Shown piece by piece: positions 54,571 to 64,000 of a stretch of 64,000 nucleotides of DNA. The stretch is from Clostridiales bacterium CHKCI001 (GTDB lineage: Bacteria; Bacillota; Clostridia; Lachnospirales; Lachnospiraceae). The first letter of the stretch is position 1; each line of letters begins with the position of its first letter. The notes under the pieces are model-generated. The model did not search any database. It was not told where the DNA came from and saw nothing but the letters and a program-made list of their open reading frames with translations. A program made the position numbers and the translations under genes. The DNA lies in NCBI GenBank assembly GCA_900045905.1, contig FCNS01000009.1, positions 50,090 to 114,089 on the forward strand. Direction: 5' to 3'.

Positions 54571-55761
54571 CTATCTGCAATAATATCCAAATTCATATCC
54601 AGCCTCTCTTACTTGGTCAATAAACTGACTCATAATTTCCATATTACTATTTGACACTGCATGCATCATATAAATTGCTCCTGGATGAAGTTCATCCATA
54701 TACTCTTTCATCAATTGGGTTGGATCTGGCTGCTCATCCACCAGCCAATCAATTGATTCTACTGACCAAAATGAAGTATGATATCCCATTGTATTTACCA
54801 TAGCCAATGACATATCGCTATAATAGGAAGAAGAAAAACGATACATATACATATCATATTGAAACGTATCTTTAATATACTTTTGCATATTTATCGTATC
54901 CTCTATCTGCTCATTCAATGGAAGAGAAGGAATTCCATTATCTGGATGAGAATATCCATGACTTCCTACAATATGTCCTTCTTTAATCATTCGCTCTACT
55001 AGATCCTTACTATGATTTGCATACTCATGTGTAACAAAAAATGCTGCTTTGACATCTTTTTCTTTTAAAATATCCAAAAGCCTTTCCGTGTTGCGGATAC
55101 CATCGTTGGAATACTCCCATCCCATATCAAATGTAAGAAAAACATATTTTGTATTATCTCCAATAAACGTGATATTATAATCTTTTCCTCTATAATATTC
55201 TTGTAAGGATGCTGGCATGACTGGACGATTCTCTTGATCTCTTTCTTTTCCACTTCCATATCCTTTTACTTCTGCATCTAATTTCTTTATCTTGTCAATT
55301 TGCTCTGTTGTAAGTGTATGTATTGTTTCTTCATGAGAAACAGAAAATGCGTTTTGAGGTTTCTTTGTCGTAATATATTTTTCCTGTGCATAATATTCCT
55401 CTCCACAATAAGCTACTTTTATCCATCCATTTTGAGTCGCAGTCTGCTTTAATGCATCACCAGGGCTAATGATTGATACAACATTCGACTTTAGAGAAGG
55501 TTCTTGATATAAATTAATACATTGCGTTGTATAAACAGTCCCTTCCGCTTCCTTCCATGTCTGGGCTAAATTCTTTTCTGAATCATCTTGAAGTTTCTCA
55601 ACTGTAACACTTTCATCTAATAATGATGTTGAAACCTCATCTAATTCACTCCCCGTTGTTTCCAACTCTACTGTATCTTCTTGTGTAGTTTGAACTAGAC
55701 TCTGATTTGTACATCCTGTTAATAACATTAAAACAACAATACTAATAACAAATTTTTTCAT
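54571..55761 (-). CDS. Lipoprotein with SH3b and polysaccharide deacetylase domains
   Basis: The 396-aa protein has a signal peptide with lipobox LLTGC (Cys16) and a linker. A bacterial SH3-like domain follows (about 75-130: INLYQEPSLKSNVVSIISPG), then a NodB deacetylase domain (about 195-390). That domain shows FLTFDMGWEY, in which the usual TFDDG is altered to TFDMG, plus GSHGYSHPDNG, YRFSSSYYSD and MMHAVSNSN. The change at the second aspartate and the absence of the RFPG motif place it with the PdaA-like group of delta-lactam-biosynthetic deacetylases; PdaA acts in spore cortex formation. The ATG at 55761 starts the signal peptide; a longer frame to 55902 is not supported. Confidence 0.85.
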   Translation of the reverse strand: MKKFVISIVVLMLLTGCTNQSLVQTTQEDTVELETTGSELDEVSTSLLDESVTVEKLQDDSEKNLAQTWKEAEGTVYTTQCINLYQEPSLKSNVVSIISPGDALKQTATQNGWIKVAYCGEEYYAQEKYITTKKPQNAFSVSHEETIHTLTTEQIDKIKKLDAEVKGYGSGKERDQENRPVMPASLQEYYRGKDYNITFIGDNTKYVFLTFDMGWEYSNDGIRNTERLLDILKEKDVKAAFFVTHEYANHSKDLVERMIKEGHIVGSHGYSHPDNGIPSLPLNEQIEDTINMQKYIKDTFQYDMYMYRFSSSYYSDMSLAMVNTMGYHTSFWSVESIDWLVDEQPDPTQLMKEYMDELHPGAIYMMHAVSNSNMEIMSQFIDQVREAGYEFGYYCR

Positions 55762-56042
55762 AATTCCTACCAAATTTTTTAGATACAATAACCTGCACCT
55801 AAAAATTGCAAATCTAAGGCTGAAAATTTGATTTGCACATATTTCCTTTCTTTCGTATTTTTTCAACCTTTTTTCCTCTGTTCTCTTCCCTTTTTTCTTC
55901 AATAAGTCACATTATATCAGACCATTTTTTATAAATCAAGCGCTTCCTTTTCTCACCCCTTCTAAAATGGAAATTATAACCTATTAAAAATTCGTATAAA
56001 GAACCTTTAAATCGTGCATCATTTGAGATAGGAGGTGCTTGT

Positions 56043-56819
56043 ATGGCAATATACAAAGTAGAAATATGCGGCGTAAATACGACCCATCTCCCGTTGCTGA
56101 ATAATGAGGAAAAAGATGCTCTTTTTCAACGAATTAAACAAGGCGATTCTACAGCACGGGAACAATATATTAAAGGGAACCTCAGATTAGTTCTCAGTGT
56201 CATCCAACGCTTTGCTGGAAACGGAGAAAATATCGATGATCTGTTTCAAATCGGATGTATTGGATTAATCAAGGCAATTGACAATTTTGATATTTCATTA
56301 CAAGTAAAATTCTCAACCTATGCCGTCCCAATGATCATTGGTGAGGTACGCCGTTACTTACGTGACAATAATTCTATCCGTGTTTCTCGTTCCCTTCGTG
56401 ACACTGCATACAAGGCAATCTATGCTCGGGAACAGCTTATGAAAAAACAGGATCGAGAACCTACGATATGCGAAATCGCAGATGAAGTTGGTATCAGCAA
56501 AGAGGACATTGTATTTGCGCTTGATGCCATTCAAAGCCCCATCAGCTTATATGATCCTGTTTATAGTGATGGTGGAGACACTCTCTATGTGATGGATCAG
56601 ATCAGCGATAAAAAGAATAAAGAAGATAATTGGATTCGAGAAATCTCATTAAATGAAGCGTTACAACGTCTTCCAGAACGAGAACGTCATATTATTAATA
56701 TGCGATTTTATGAAGGAAAAACGCAAATGGAAGTAGCAAAAGAAATCCATATTTCACAAGCACAAGTCAGTCGACTTGAAAAAAATGCACTCAAAACAAT
56801 GAGAGGGTATTTGGCTTAA
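56043..56819 (+). CDS. sigG: RNA polymerase forespore sigma factor SigG
   Basis: The 258-aa sigma-70-family factor begins with the SigG hallmark KVEICGVNTTHLP. Then come region 2 (NLRLVLSVIQRF, DLFQIGCIGLIKAIDNFD, VKFSTYAVPMIIGEVRRYLR), region 3 (EPTICEIADEVGISKEDIVF) and region 4 (RLPERERHIINMRFYEGKTQ, ISQAQVSRLE). It directs late forespore transcription during sporulation. The frame opens 7 nt behind AGGAGG. A GTATA box about 50 bp upstream loosely resembles a forespore (sigma-F/G) -35 element. No spoIIG genes are adjacent. Confidence 0.93.
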   Translation: MAIYKVEICGVNTTHLPLLNNEEKDALFQRIKQGDSTAREQYIKGNLRLVLSVIQRFAGNGENIDDLFQIGCIGLIKAIDNFDISLQVKFSTYAVPMIIGEVRRYLRDNNSIRVSRSLRDTAYKAIYAREQLMKKQDREPTICEIADEVGISKEDIVFALDAIQSPISLYDPVYSDGGDTLYVMDQISDKKNKEDNWIREISLNEALQRLPERERHIINMRFYEGKTQMEVAKEIHISQAQVSRLEKNALKTMRGYLA

Positions 56820-56840
56820 GCCAGATACCCTCTATCTTTT
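56802..56840 (+). terminator. sigG terminator overlapping the stop codon
   Basis: The arms AGAGGGTAT/ATACCCTCT and TGGCT/AGCCA form a near-perfect hairpin whose left arm is the last codons of sigG; the stop codon sits in the loop. A T-run follows. Confidence 0.88.
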
Positions 56841-56882
56841 TATCGTGATATGCAAAAGACATCCAGTGGAGGTTTCTTTTGT
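56840..56882 (+). repeat. Post-terminator repeat, copy 3 (43 bp)
   Basis: Identical over 43 bp to the reverse complement of 12300-12342. It starts inside the T-run of the sigG terminator and has the same orientation relative to the gene as the other copies. Confidence 0.85.
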
Positions 56883-56927
56883 TTCTAATAAATATATTAG
56901 CTGTTTTGTTCTTTCTCTACAAAAATG

Positions 56928-57572
56928 CTAAATACAGCAGAATCTTCCTCCAAGACAACAATTACATACTAAATTTAAAAGGCAAATTTTTGTACACCAA
57001 TCTGCCTCCATAGCAGACTCTCTTCCATAACCATTTCCCATTGTCTGATACCACTGACCACCTGATTCTAAACGTTGGAGTAATGAACGATATTGTAAAT
57101 TATTTGGTTCCATATTGACCGCCTGACGTGCATGTTCTAATGCATTAATATTATTTCCAACACCAGAGTTTGCAATTGCACTAAAGAAATACCACCTCGC
57201 GTCTCGATTGCGGATCGAGTTCAATACATTAAGTGCTTCTCTATAATGACCAGCATTAATATAATTCGCTGCTGCCTGCATCTCAATCGAACCATCGTAT
57301 TGATTTTGATTGGATTGCTGATACTGCCCTCCTCCAAAGCCACCAAACCCTCCATAGCTACCATAGCTATTACTGGTTCCCTGCTCTCGCTCTTTCATAA
57401 TTTGATCATATGCCTGTTGAACTTCTTTGAACTTCTCTTCTGCCTGTGCTTTATTTGGATTATTCACATTTGCATCGGGATGGTAGATACGACTCAATTT
57501 TCGATATGCTTTTTTTACTTCATCATCGGTAGCATCTCTGGAAATACCTAATACCTTATATGGATCATACAT
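56928..57572 (-). CDS. J-domain protein with Cys-rich tail
   Basis: The 214-aa protein has a J domain at residues 1-65 with the HPD motif (YHPDANVN), a glycine/glutamine-rich linker and a short TPR-like segment (about 100-165). The C-terminus is cysteine-rich ([20 protein letters not shown]) and could bind metal or be lipid-modified. J domains stimulate DnaK. It is not DnaJ itself, which is longer with a zinc-finger domain. It overlaps the DUF5685 gene by 8 bp, so its client may be that protein. Confidence 0.8.
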   Translation of the reverse strand: MYDPYKVLGISRDATDDEVKKAYRKLSRIYHPDANVNNPNKAQAEEKFKEVQQAYDQIMKEREQGTSNSYGSYGGFGGFGGGQYQQSNQNQYDGSIEMQAAANYINAGHYREALNVLNSIRNRDARWYFFSAIANSGVGNNINALEHARQAVNMEPNNLQYRSLLQRLESGGQWYQTMGNGYGRESAMEADWCTKICLLNLVCNCCLGGRFCCI

Positions 57573-58416
57573 CTTTTCTCTCTCCTGTCCCTTCTTTCCT
57601 GGTTTTTCTTACTTGAGCAAATTTCATCCACACACCAGAATACAAGATATTTCTTAAAATATCACTATATTCTACAATTGGAAGACGCTCAAAAGCCTGA
57701 CAACAATCTGCCATCATCAAGTTTAATATGGACAGGCAACGCTCGTCAAAATCTGCTTTCTCTGCCATTGAAAGAAATGGATTATAATTATTTTTCTTTT
57801 TATCTTCAAATACATCTTCATATGCATCCATCAGATAAATAAATTTTCCAAGGAAAAATCCCATTTGACGCAAATTTTGTTCCCATATATCCTCTCGATA
57901 AACAAAAATTTCTGCTAAGAGTTTTCCTGTAAGCCCAGAAGCGCAATCCAAATTTTGGTTATTCTCCTCTTCACAACGGTGTAAATGATTAATATATTTT
58001 TTGATCGCTTTTCTCTGACGTGGATACATAGATGCTACTTCATGATACCTCTTTTTAAACGATCTGGCAAGCAAAAGTTTTTTATAATCATGTTCATCAA
58101 TCCAATCATCCATCAAATTGTGATAACAAAGCAGCAGATCCATATCGGATGCATAGTCTAAAAACTCTGTGTAAATCACACGTTTTTTCTCTGTTGGATG
58201 CATAATGCATCTATGCCACTCTTCCTTTTTTCCTTCTTCTTCATAAAGACTGCTTAAAAGAATTGCCAGAAATGTCATATCATATGTAAGCAGAAATCCA
58301 CTTGACAGTCCATGACGTTTTTTTAATCGCTCGCATAATCCGCAATAGAAGGCTTGATATGTCTCAAAATCCTTTACCTTTAATTCTAATTTATTTACCA
58401 TGACATACCCAAACAT
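57565..58416 (-). CDS. DUF5685 family protein, isoprenoid-synthase-like motifs
   Basis: The 283-aa, mostly helical protein resembles DUF5685. It has DDWID at 103-107, which fits the DDxxD metal-binding motif of isoprenoid synthases, and [11 protein letters not shown] at 195-205, which resembles the second motif of squalene/phytoene synthases (DxxxD). It also has CGLC at 25-28 and further single cysteines. Helical content and size also fit that fold. The assignment to a prenyl-transfer-like fold is my inference; no enzyme activity is known for the family. It is the middle gene of a three-gene operon with a zinc-ribbon membrane protein and a J-domain protein. Confidence 0.6.
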   Translation of the reverse strand: MFGYVMVNKLELKVKDFETYQAFYCGLCERLKKRHGLSSGFLLTYDMTFLAILLSSLYEEEGKKEEWHRCIMHPTEKKRVIYTEFLDYASDMDLLLCYHNLMDDWIDEHDYKKLLLARSFKKRYHEVASMYPRQRKAIKKYINHLHRCEEENNQNLDCASGLTGKLLAEIFVYREDIWEQNLRQMGFFLGKFIYLMDAYEDVFEDKKKNNYNPFLSMAEKADFDERCLSILNLMMADCCQAFERLPIVEYSDILRNILYSGVWMKFAQVRKTRKEGTGERKDV

Positions 58417-58424
58417 ATTCTACC

Positions 58425-58808
58425 TCAGCTCTTTTTTACAAATTTGTTTTTACATTTTGGACAAGTAATTTCTATTTTTCCTTTTCCTCTCGGAATTCGG
58501 ATTTTCTGTCCGCAGGACGGACATTTATAAATATGAAACTTTAAAAGTTGTTTTCCATTTTTTAAATTATATTTTACTGTTCCAGATAGCTCCAAGTATT
58601 TTTGGTTTTCTTTTGATCTAGCTCCTAGATTTCTAGAAAATATACGGAAATAAGTGTAAATCAACAATCCAAACGGGATTAGTTCAAATAATGCACTTCT
58701 TATAAACATATTGAGTATAAGAACTACAATTGCTAAAATTAATAAAAAGCGGGAAAATTGATCCACTCCATAACGCCCTTGCATAAATCGATAAAACTTT
58801 TCTTTCAT
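58425..58808 (-). CDS. Membrane protein with C-terminal zinc ribbon
   Basis: The 127-aa protein has two hydrophobic segments near the N-terminus (FLLILAIVVLILNMF and ALFELIPFGLLIYTYF). A cytoplasmic zinc ribbon follows with two CxxC pairs (YKCPSCGQKIRIPRGKG, TCPKCKNKF). It starts the operon with the DUF5685 and J-domain genes, 8 bp before the next gene. The role is unknown. Confidence 0.7.
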   Translation of the reverse strand: MKEKFYRFMQGRYGVDQFSRFLLILAIVVLILNMFIRSALFELIPFGLLIYTYFRIFSRNLGARSKENQKYLELSGTVKYNLKNGKQLLKFHIYKCPSCGQKIRIPRGKGKIEITCPKCKNKFVKKS

Positions 58809-58918
58809 TCGTTTTCATCCTTCCTGCTACCTTTTATAATCATTTTTTTTATTATAAAACTGTCCAAACTGAAATACAATAAATATTTTATAAACTTTTA
58901 GAAAATAAAAAGGAAATA

Positions 58919-58978
58919 GTAAAGCAGCCAGCGGTAGGTCTACTCATTCTACATTTGATCTACCACTAGTGCTTTACT
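58919..58978 (-). terminator. Terminator of the oleate hydratase gene
   Basis: AGTAAAGC/GCTTTACT outer arms with an inner GGTAG/CTACC stem are followed by T-rich sequence on the minus strand, 21 bp beyond the stop codon. Confidence 0.7.
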
Positions 58979-58998
58979 CTTTTCTCAAAATTCTCTTT

Positions 58999-60723
58999 TT
59001 ATTTTCTAAATAACGTATAAATCGCCTTTACAAGCACTTTTGGAGAACGATTATACGGGGTAATAGGACAAATCTTTTTCTCAATTTTCAATAATTCATA
59101 GACTGCCATTCTCGCAGCTCGAACGGAATATTCCTCCGTAAATACCATATCTTCAGGAATCTCTACAAACTGACTAATCATCGCAAAATTTACCGATCCA
59201 TCTGGCACTACATACGGACGGTCACTCATCTTCCTTGGCTGAAACTGTGCATTAATATAAGGCATTCTGCAAGGAATCACATTAACGACTGTTTTCATAA
59301 TGGAATCTCTTTTATCCAACATATGAATATGATATAAAAATTCTGTCAGAATTTCTTCACCCGTACAGTCTCTCATTGGTTTTTTTACATAATCTCCTGG
59401 TATATCAGTATGAAGGGCATATCCCCAAAAAACAGTTTGGTTGCAAGGCTGATTTACAAAATGTGGTTGAGCCGCAACTACAATACTCATTAACCAAGAA
59501 GAATCCCGAAATGTCATAAGTGCTCCATTTCCAGGTACATTGCCTGAAAAATTTTCAATTAATTTCAAAAGATAATTTCCGTTCATTGTAACGGTAAAAC
59601 TTTCCCAATTCGATTCTTTTTGATTTCCAAAAAATGGATCTGGACTTCCAAATCCTGGTTTTTTACACGCAATCTTTTTCCAAAGCTCTGCTGAAATAGG
59701 TTTTTGTATCGATTCTGGAGCAGGATGATGCAGATCTCCAAGCGTAGCACTATCCGTCATACATCCATTTGTTAAAAAACATAAATCTTTTGACTTAAGC
59801 AAAATCGTAGTTTTTATACCGTCCTGTTCTAAATGAATGGCTTTTGCCGTAATTATAATATCTTCTGTAAAATCAATATCCCTCACAATACAATTTCTCT
59901 TGATTTCTACACCATGATCGAGCAAATATTTTTCCAATGGACGAATTACACTGTCATATTGATTAAATCGTGTTCGTGTTACTCCTTCTAATGTTTCGAT
60001 TCTATTAAATTCAAAAATCATACGATTCATATAACGTCGAAATTCAAATAAGCTACTCCATTTTTGAAATGCAAATGTTGTCTGCCACATATACCAAAAA
60101 TTAGTTTCAAAAAAATGCGGTGTATCCGAAAACCAATCTTCAATTGTTCTATCATCTAGTTCTTCTTCTGATGTCATCAATAATTTTACTAACGCAATCC
60201 GGTCTCTCATATTAAATCCCATGCTGTGCACATTTAAAATATTCCCATCTTTATCAACAAGTCGTGCTTTTGCATGAGTTGGATGGGCATGGTCAAAGTT
60301 GAGTATCTCTTCCGTCACACTTCTTCCTGGCTGTTCTAATGATGGAATGCTGCGAAATAGTTCCCAGAAATTTTCATATGTCTCTTCATTTAACATTCGT
60401 CCGCCACGGCATACAAAACCACCCTCTGGTGTACCAATTCCATCATTACTTCCTCCTATCACAGACATTCCCTCATAAATAGTAATCTGATTTCCTGGGA
60501 ACTTAGCATCACGAATCAAATATGCCGCACCTGCTAAACTTGCCAAGCCCCCACCAATAAAATACGCCCTTCGATCTGAATAATCTCGTTCTTCTAACGC
60601 TTCTTCTATTTTTCTTTCCCGTTCTAGTTCTTCTTGTTTCTTTTTTTCGTCCAAAACTAATTTAACGGTTGTTCCAATTGCCGCAGCCATAATACCTGCC
60701 TTCAATAATTTTCTTTTCCTCAT
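58999..60723 (-). CDS. ohyA: Oleate hydratase with N-terminal membrane segment
   Basis: The 574-aa FAD enzyme of the myosin-cross-reactive-antigen family hydrates unsaturated fatty acids such as oleate to 10-hydroxystearate. The FAD-binding YFIGGGLASLAGAAYLIRDA is at about 55-75, followed by GMSVIGGSNDGIG and GGRMLNEETYENFWEL. Unlike well-studied members it starts with a basic hydrophobic helix (LLKAGIMAAAIGTTVKLVL) and a charged coiled segment before the FAD site, suggesting membrane attachment. In gut bacteria it detoxifies free fatty acids. It is a single-gene unit. Confidence 0.88.
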   Translation of the reverse strand: MRKRKLLKAGIMAAAIGTTVKLVLDEKKKQEELERERKIEEALEERDYSDRRAYFIGGGLASLAGAAYLIRDAKFPGNQITIYEGMSVIGGSNDGIGTPEGGFVCRGGRMLNEETYENFWELFRSIPSLEQPGRSVTEEILNFDHAHPTHAKARLVDKDGNILNVHSMGFNMRDRIALVKLLMTSEEELDDRTIEDWFSDTPHFFETNFWYMWQTTFAFQKWSSLFEFRRYMNRMIFEFNRIETLEGVTRTRFNQYDSVIRPLEKYLLDHGVEIKRNCIVRDIDFTEDIIITAKAIHLEQDGIKTTILLKSKDLCFLTNGCMTDSATLGDLHHPAPESIQKPISAELWKKIACKKPGFGSPDPFFGNQKESNWESFTVTMNGNYLLKLIENFSGNVPGNGALMTFRDSSWLMSIVVAAQPHFVNQPCNQTVFWGYALHTDIPGDYVKKPMRDCTGEEILTEFLYHIHMLDKRDSIMKTVVNVIPCRMPYINAQFQPRKMSDRPYVVPDGSVNFAMISQFVEIPEDMVFTEEYSVRAARMAVYELLKIEKKICPITPYNRSPKVLVKAIYTLFRK

Positions 60724-60883
60724 ACTAAATCCTCATCCTTTCTAGAATACCGTAACTATCACATGGAATTTATCAATTCTATTTTCTCGATTCCCCATAA
60801 TTTTATTGTAGAGAATTCCCAAATATTTGTCAACTATTCACAAAAATTTATAAATATCTCATAAAGCTTTTCTCATAATAATT

Positions 60884-62197
<1,314 letters not shown>

Positions 62198-62442
62198 TTA
62201 CAACAGTGAGTTACAACCTTTCCTATAACCTCCTGTCTATTGTAAGCAATTGGAATGTACAACGTTTTAGCATAATATATAGTTATGCATTTCAATCACT
62301 TATTTACTGTATTACTATTTCCCAGAGCTAAATTTTCATGCATTTATAACGAAATAATTTTATTAAAAACCTAATAAAAAAGCAAAGCTTACAGCATTGA
62401 CTAGTTAGTAAATTTACCAAATTCAAAGAGTAGTGACAATAC

Positions 62443-62472
62443 TTGAAAATCGTGCTACACTTAACATAAAAT
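62443..62472 (+). promoter_or_regulatory. Possible promoter of the GNAT pair
   Basis: TTGAAA, an 18-bp spacer and TAAAAT lie 34 bp upstream of the first GNAT start codon. Confidence 0.35.
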
Positions 62473-62505
62473 ATAAATTTATAAACAAAAATATGGAGTA
62501 AAATA

Positions 62506-63123
62506 ATGGAAATTCACATGAAAGAACTAGAAAAAAAAGACTATAAACAAGTCATACAATTTGCCATTACTGGCATGCATTTTAATCTTTATTTACAAAA
62601 TAGATTTCTCTTGAACTTATATGGAAAATATTTTTGGTATGATGAGTTAAATCGAGCAACTCAAGTGATCGCTATTTATGTCAAAACTGAATTAGCTGGA
62701 GTTTTACTAGCTGATATGAAAAATGAGGAAAAGAAATACAAGTCTTTTGGGAAAACCATGTATATTAAACTATTTGATTTCTTGCAAAATCTCTTTTTTA
62801 AAGGCGGAGCGGATATTTATAACGAAGCAAACAAAGAGATGTTCAATGAATACAGAAAGAAGAATAATCCTGATGGACAAATTGTATTTTTGGCATCTAA
62901 TCCATTCTTAAAAGAAAAAGGCATAGGAAGCATGTTGTTAAAAGAATTAGAACGCAGAGAAAAAGGTAAACAAATTTATCTATATACGGACGAGGCCTGT
63001 ACATATCAATTCTATGAGCACAGAGGATTTAGTCGTTCTGGGGAAAAGAATGTGATTTTAAAGTTTGGCAGTAGGAAAGTTCCCTTAAAATGTTTTCTTT
63101 ATAGTAAAAAACTTTCTGTTTAA
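62506..63123 (+). CDS. GNAT family N-acetyltransferase
   Basis: The 205-aa protein has the acetyl-CoA motif in LASNPFLKEKGIGSMLLKEL and the C-terminal YQFYEHRGFSRSGE typical of GNAT enzymes. An insertion of about 45 residues between the early strands and motif A makes it longer than average. Substrate unknown. GGAG lies 7 nt before the ATG. A second GNAT gene follows after 26 bp, so the pair is probably co-transcribed. Confidence 0.8.
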   Translation: MEIHMKELEKKDYKQVIQFAITGMHFNLYLQNRFLLNLYGKYFWYDELNRATQVIAIYVKTELAGVLLADMKNEEKKYKSFGKTMYIKLFDFLQNLFFKGGADIYNEANKEMFNEYRKKNNPDGQIVFLASNPFLKEKGIGSMLLKELERREKGKQIYLYTDEACTYQFYEHRGFSRSGEKNVILKFGSRKVPLKCFLYSKKLSV

Positions 63124-63149
63124 ATTGGAGTTTATAGGAGGAAACAAAA

Positions 63150-63650
63150 GTGAATTATAAATTTACATTGGCAGATCATTCTGCATTGCAACATATATAT
63201 ACATTGATTGATAAACGAATTGAATGGATGGATAAAATGGGTATCCAACAATGGAATGTCACAAACTATTGGGAAGTATATCCAAAAAATTATTATATCA
63301 ATGAGTTAAAAAATAGAAATCTCTATGTATTAAAACGAAACAAAGACGAAGCAATCATTGGTGCAGTTGTTATTTTTGATGTGGACGTACGTTGGAAAGA
63401 TGACTATGACGTTCCTGCATACTATATTCATAATTTTGTAACAGATATAAATGAAAAGGGTGCGGGAAAATTTATGCTTAAGTGTATACAAGAATTAGCA
63501 ATAAATAACAATAAAATTTGTTTAAGACTGGATTGTGCAACATCTAATAAAAATTTAAATGATTACTATAAAAAAGAGGGATTTGTCCTTGTGGGACAAT
63601 GCATTGACGGAAATTATTTTGGAAATAAAAGGGAAAAAAGATTTTTTTAA
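63150..63650 (+). CDS. GNAT family N-acetyltransferase
   Basis: The 166-aa protein shows the GNAT pattern YYIHNFVTDINEKGAGKFML (strand 4 and motif A) and LRLDCATSNKNLNDYYKKEG (motif B). It starts with GTG behind AGGAGG. The acceptor is unknown. It is not a close copy of the upstream GNAT gene, so these are different enzymes rather than a duplication. Confidence 0.8.
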   Translation: MNYKFTLADHSALQHIYTLIDKRIEWMDKMGIQQWNVTNYWEVYPKNYYINELKNRNLYVLKRNKDEAIIGAVVIFDVDVRWKDDYDVPAYYIHNFVTDINEKGAGKFMLKCIQELAINNNKICLRLDCATSNKNLNDYYKKEGFVLVGQCIDGNYFGNKREKRFF

Positions 63651-63675
63651 TTTTGAAGTTTAATTAACAACAAAA

Positions 63676-63705
63676 AAGTCCATAAACATAAACATTTACG
63701 AACTT
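63676..63705 (-). terminator. Terminator of the rRNA/tRNA transcript
   Basis: Eleven-bp arms AAGTCCATAAA/TTTACGAACTT (with two G-U pairs as RNA) are followed by six T on the minus strand, directly behind tRNA-Asn. Confidence 0.75.
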
Positions 63706-63712
63706 TTCTAAA

Positions 63713-63785
63713 CTCCCCGAGTAGGACTCGAACCTACGACCCAACGGTTAACAGCCGTTTGCTCTACCGACTGAGCTATCGAGGA
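63713..63785 (-). tRNA. tRNA-Asn (GTT)
   Basis: The 73-nt gene has a full cloverleaf: acceptor stem TCCTCGA/TCGGGGA, D-loop AGTCGGTAGAG, anticodon loop CTGTTAA with anticodon GTT, and T-arm GTAGGTTCGAGTCCTAC. The discriminator base is G and no CCA is encoded. It lies about 110 bp behind the 23S rRNA gene on the same strand and is part of the rRNA transcript. Confidence 0.95.
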
Positions 63786-63894
63786 ATATCGGTATATGAT
63801 ATACCTTCAAAACTACACACAAAACTTCTTCATCCTATTTCCTATCCTTCTAACCTTCGAGTTCTTTCGCTCCTTCGCTCCCAAACTCTTCCTC

Positions 63895-64000
63895 AGGTTA
63901 TGCCCTCGACCGATTAGTAACAGTCAGCTCCATACATTACTGTACTTCCACCTCTGCCCTATCTACCTCGTCGTCTTCAAGGGGTCTTACTTCTTTCAAA
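63895..64000 (-). rRNA. 23S ribosomal RNA, 3' end (partial)
   Basis: The minus strand ends with the conserved 23S tail: CCTTGAAGACGACGAGGTAG, then TACTAATCGGTCGAGGGCAT and AACC. The gene runs off the window. The 3' boundary at about 63895 is placed by analogy with other bacterial 23S ends and is accurate to a few bases. Confidence 0.9.

Overview
The window looks like a chromosome segment of a low-GC, spore-forming member of the Lachnospiraceae (Clostridia, Bacillota). The basis is AT-rich DNA, strong GGAGG ribosome-binding sites, sigma-G and a SpoVB-type flippase, Lachnospiraceae-type hypothetical families, and anaerobe-type redox enzymes (4Fe-4S aldo/keto reductase, iron alcohol dehydrogenase, flavodoxins). 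Most genes lie on the minus strand. The species cannot be fixed from sequence reading alone.

Layout. 1-9.3 kb: sugar isomerase plus xylulokinase, an aromatic-acid-exporter-like membrane protein, two aldo/keto reductases, a LysR regulator and a carboxymuconolactone-decarboxylase-family protein, with decayed GH3 glucosidase and flavodoxin pieces between them. 9.4-12.3 kb: a ROK-regulated operon of two sugar O-acetyltransferases and a RbsD/FucU mutarotase behind a perfect palindrome. 12.4-17.9 kb: a cyclophilin-like lipoprotein, a MarR / DUF1538 transporter / tandem PII module, and PutP. 17.9-23.8 kb: a large TPR-nucleotidyltransferase-DUF4125 protein, a NUDIX hydrolase, a lipoprotein flavodoxin with an iron alcohol dehydrogenase, and an RNHCP zinc protein. 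About 23.8-24.1 kb: a roughly 300-nt transcription unit with promoter and terminator but no normal ORF.

24.3-29.05 kb holds a response regulator / kinase / ABC transporter operon. About 29.4-39.4 kb is an acquired, partly decayed island. It contains an arsenic cassette (arsR, ArsP-type permease, thioredoxin, arsC), a nonsense-mutated tnpV, an XRE regulator, a second ABC / two-component operon and several truncated genes (Cys-rich KTR, SDR, zinc-ribbon, unknown tail). 39.5-44.7 kb is a core operon: small membrane protein, birA, DUF6145-like, dusB, greA and an enlarged lysS. argF and a spoVB-like gene diverge next to it.

47.3-55.8 kb carries cell-surface and carbohydrate genes: two lipoprotein polysaccharide deacetylases (one with eight perfect 10-residue repeats), a membrane-anchored GH78 rhamnosidase, a nitroreductase and oligoendopeptidase F, plus a 183-bp tandem intergenic repeat. 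56-64 kb holds sigG, a three-gene J-domain / DUF5685 / zinc-ribbon operon, a membrane-anchored oleate hydratase, enolase and two GNAT acetyltransferases. It ends with tRNA-Asn and the 3' end of a 23S rRNA gene, both on the minus strand.

The signals that annotation does not explain are the orphan 300-nt RNA unit, a 43-bp repeat that sits directly behind intrinsic terminators in one orientation in all three copies found, the DUF1538/tandem-PII module, the DUF4037/DUF4125 fusion, and DUF5685 carrying isoprenoid-synthase-like aspartate motifs.
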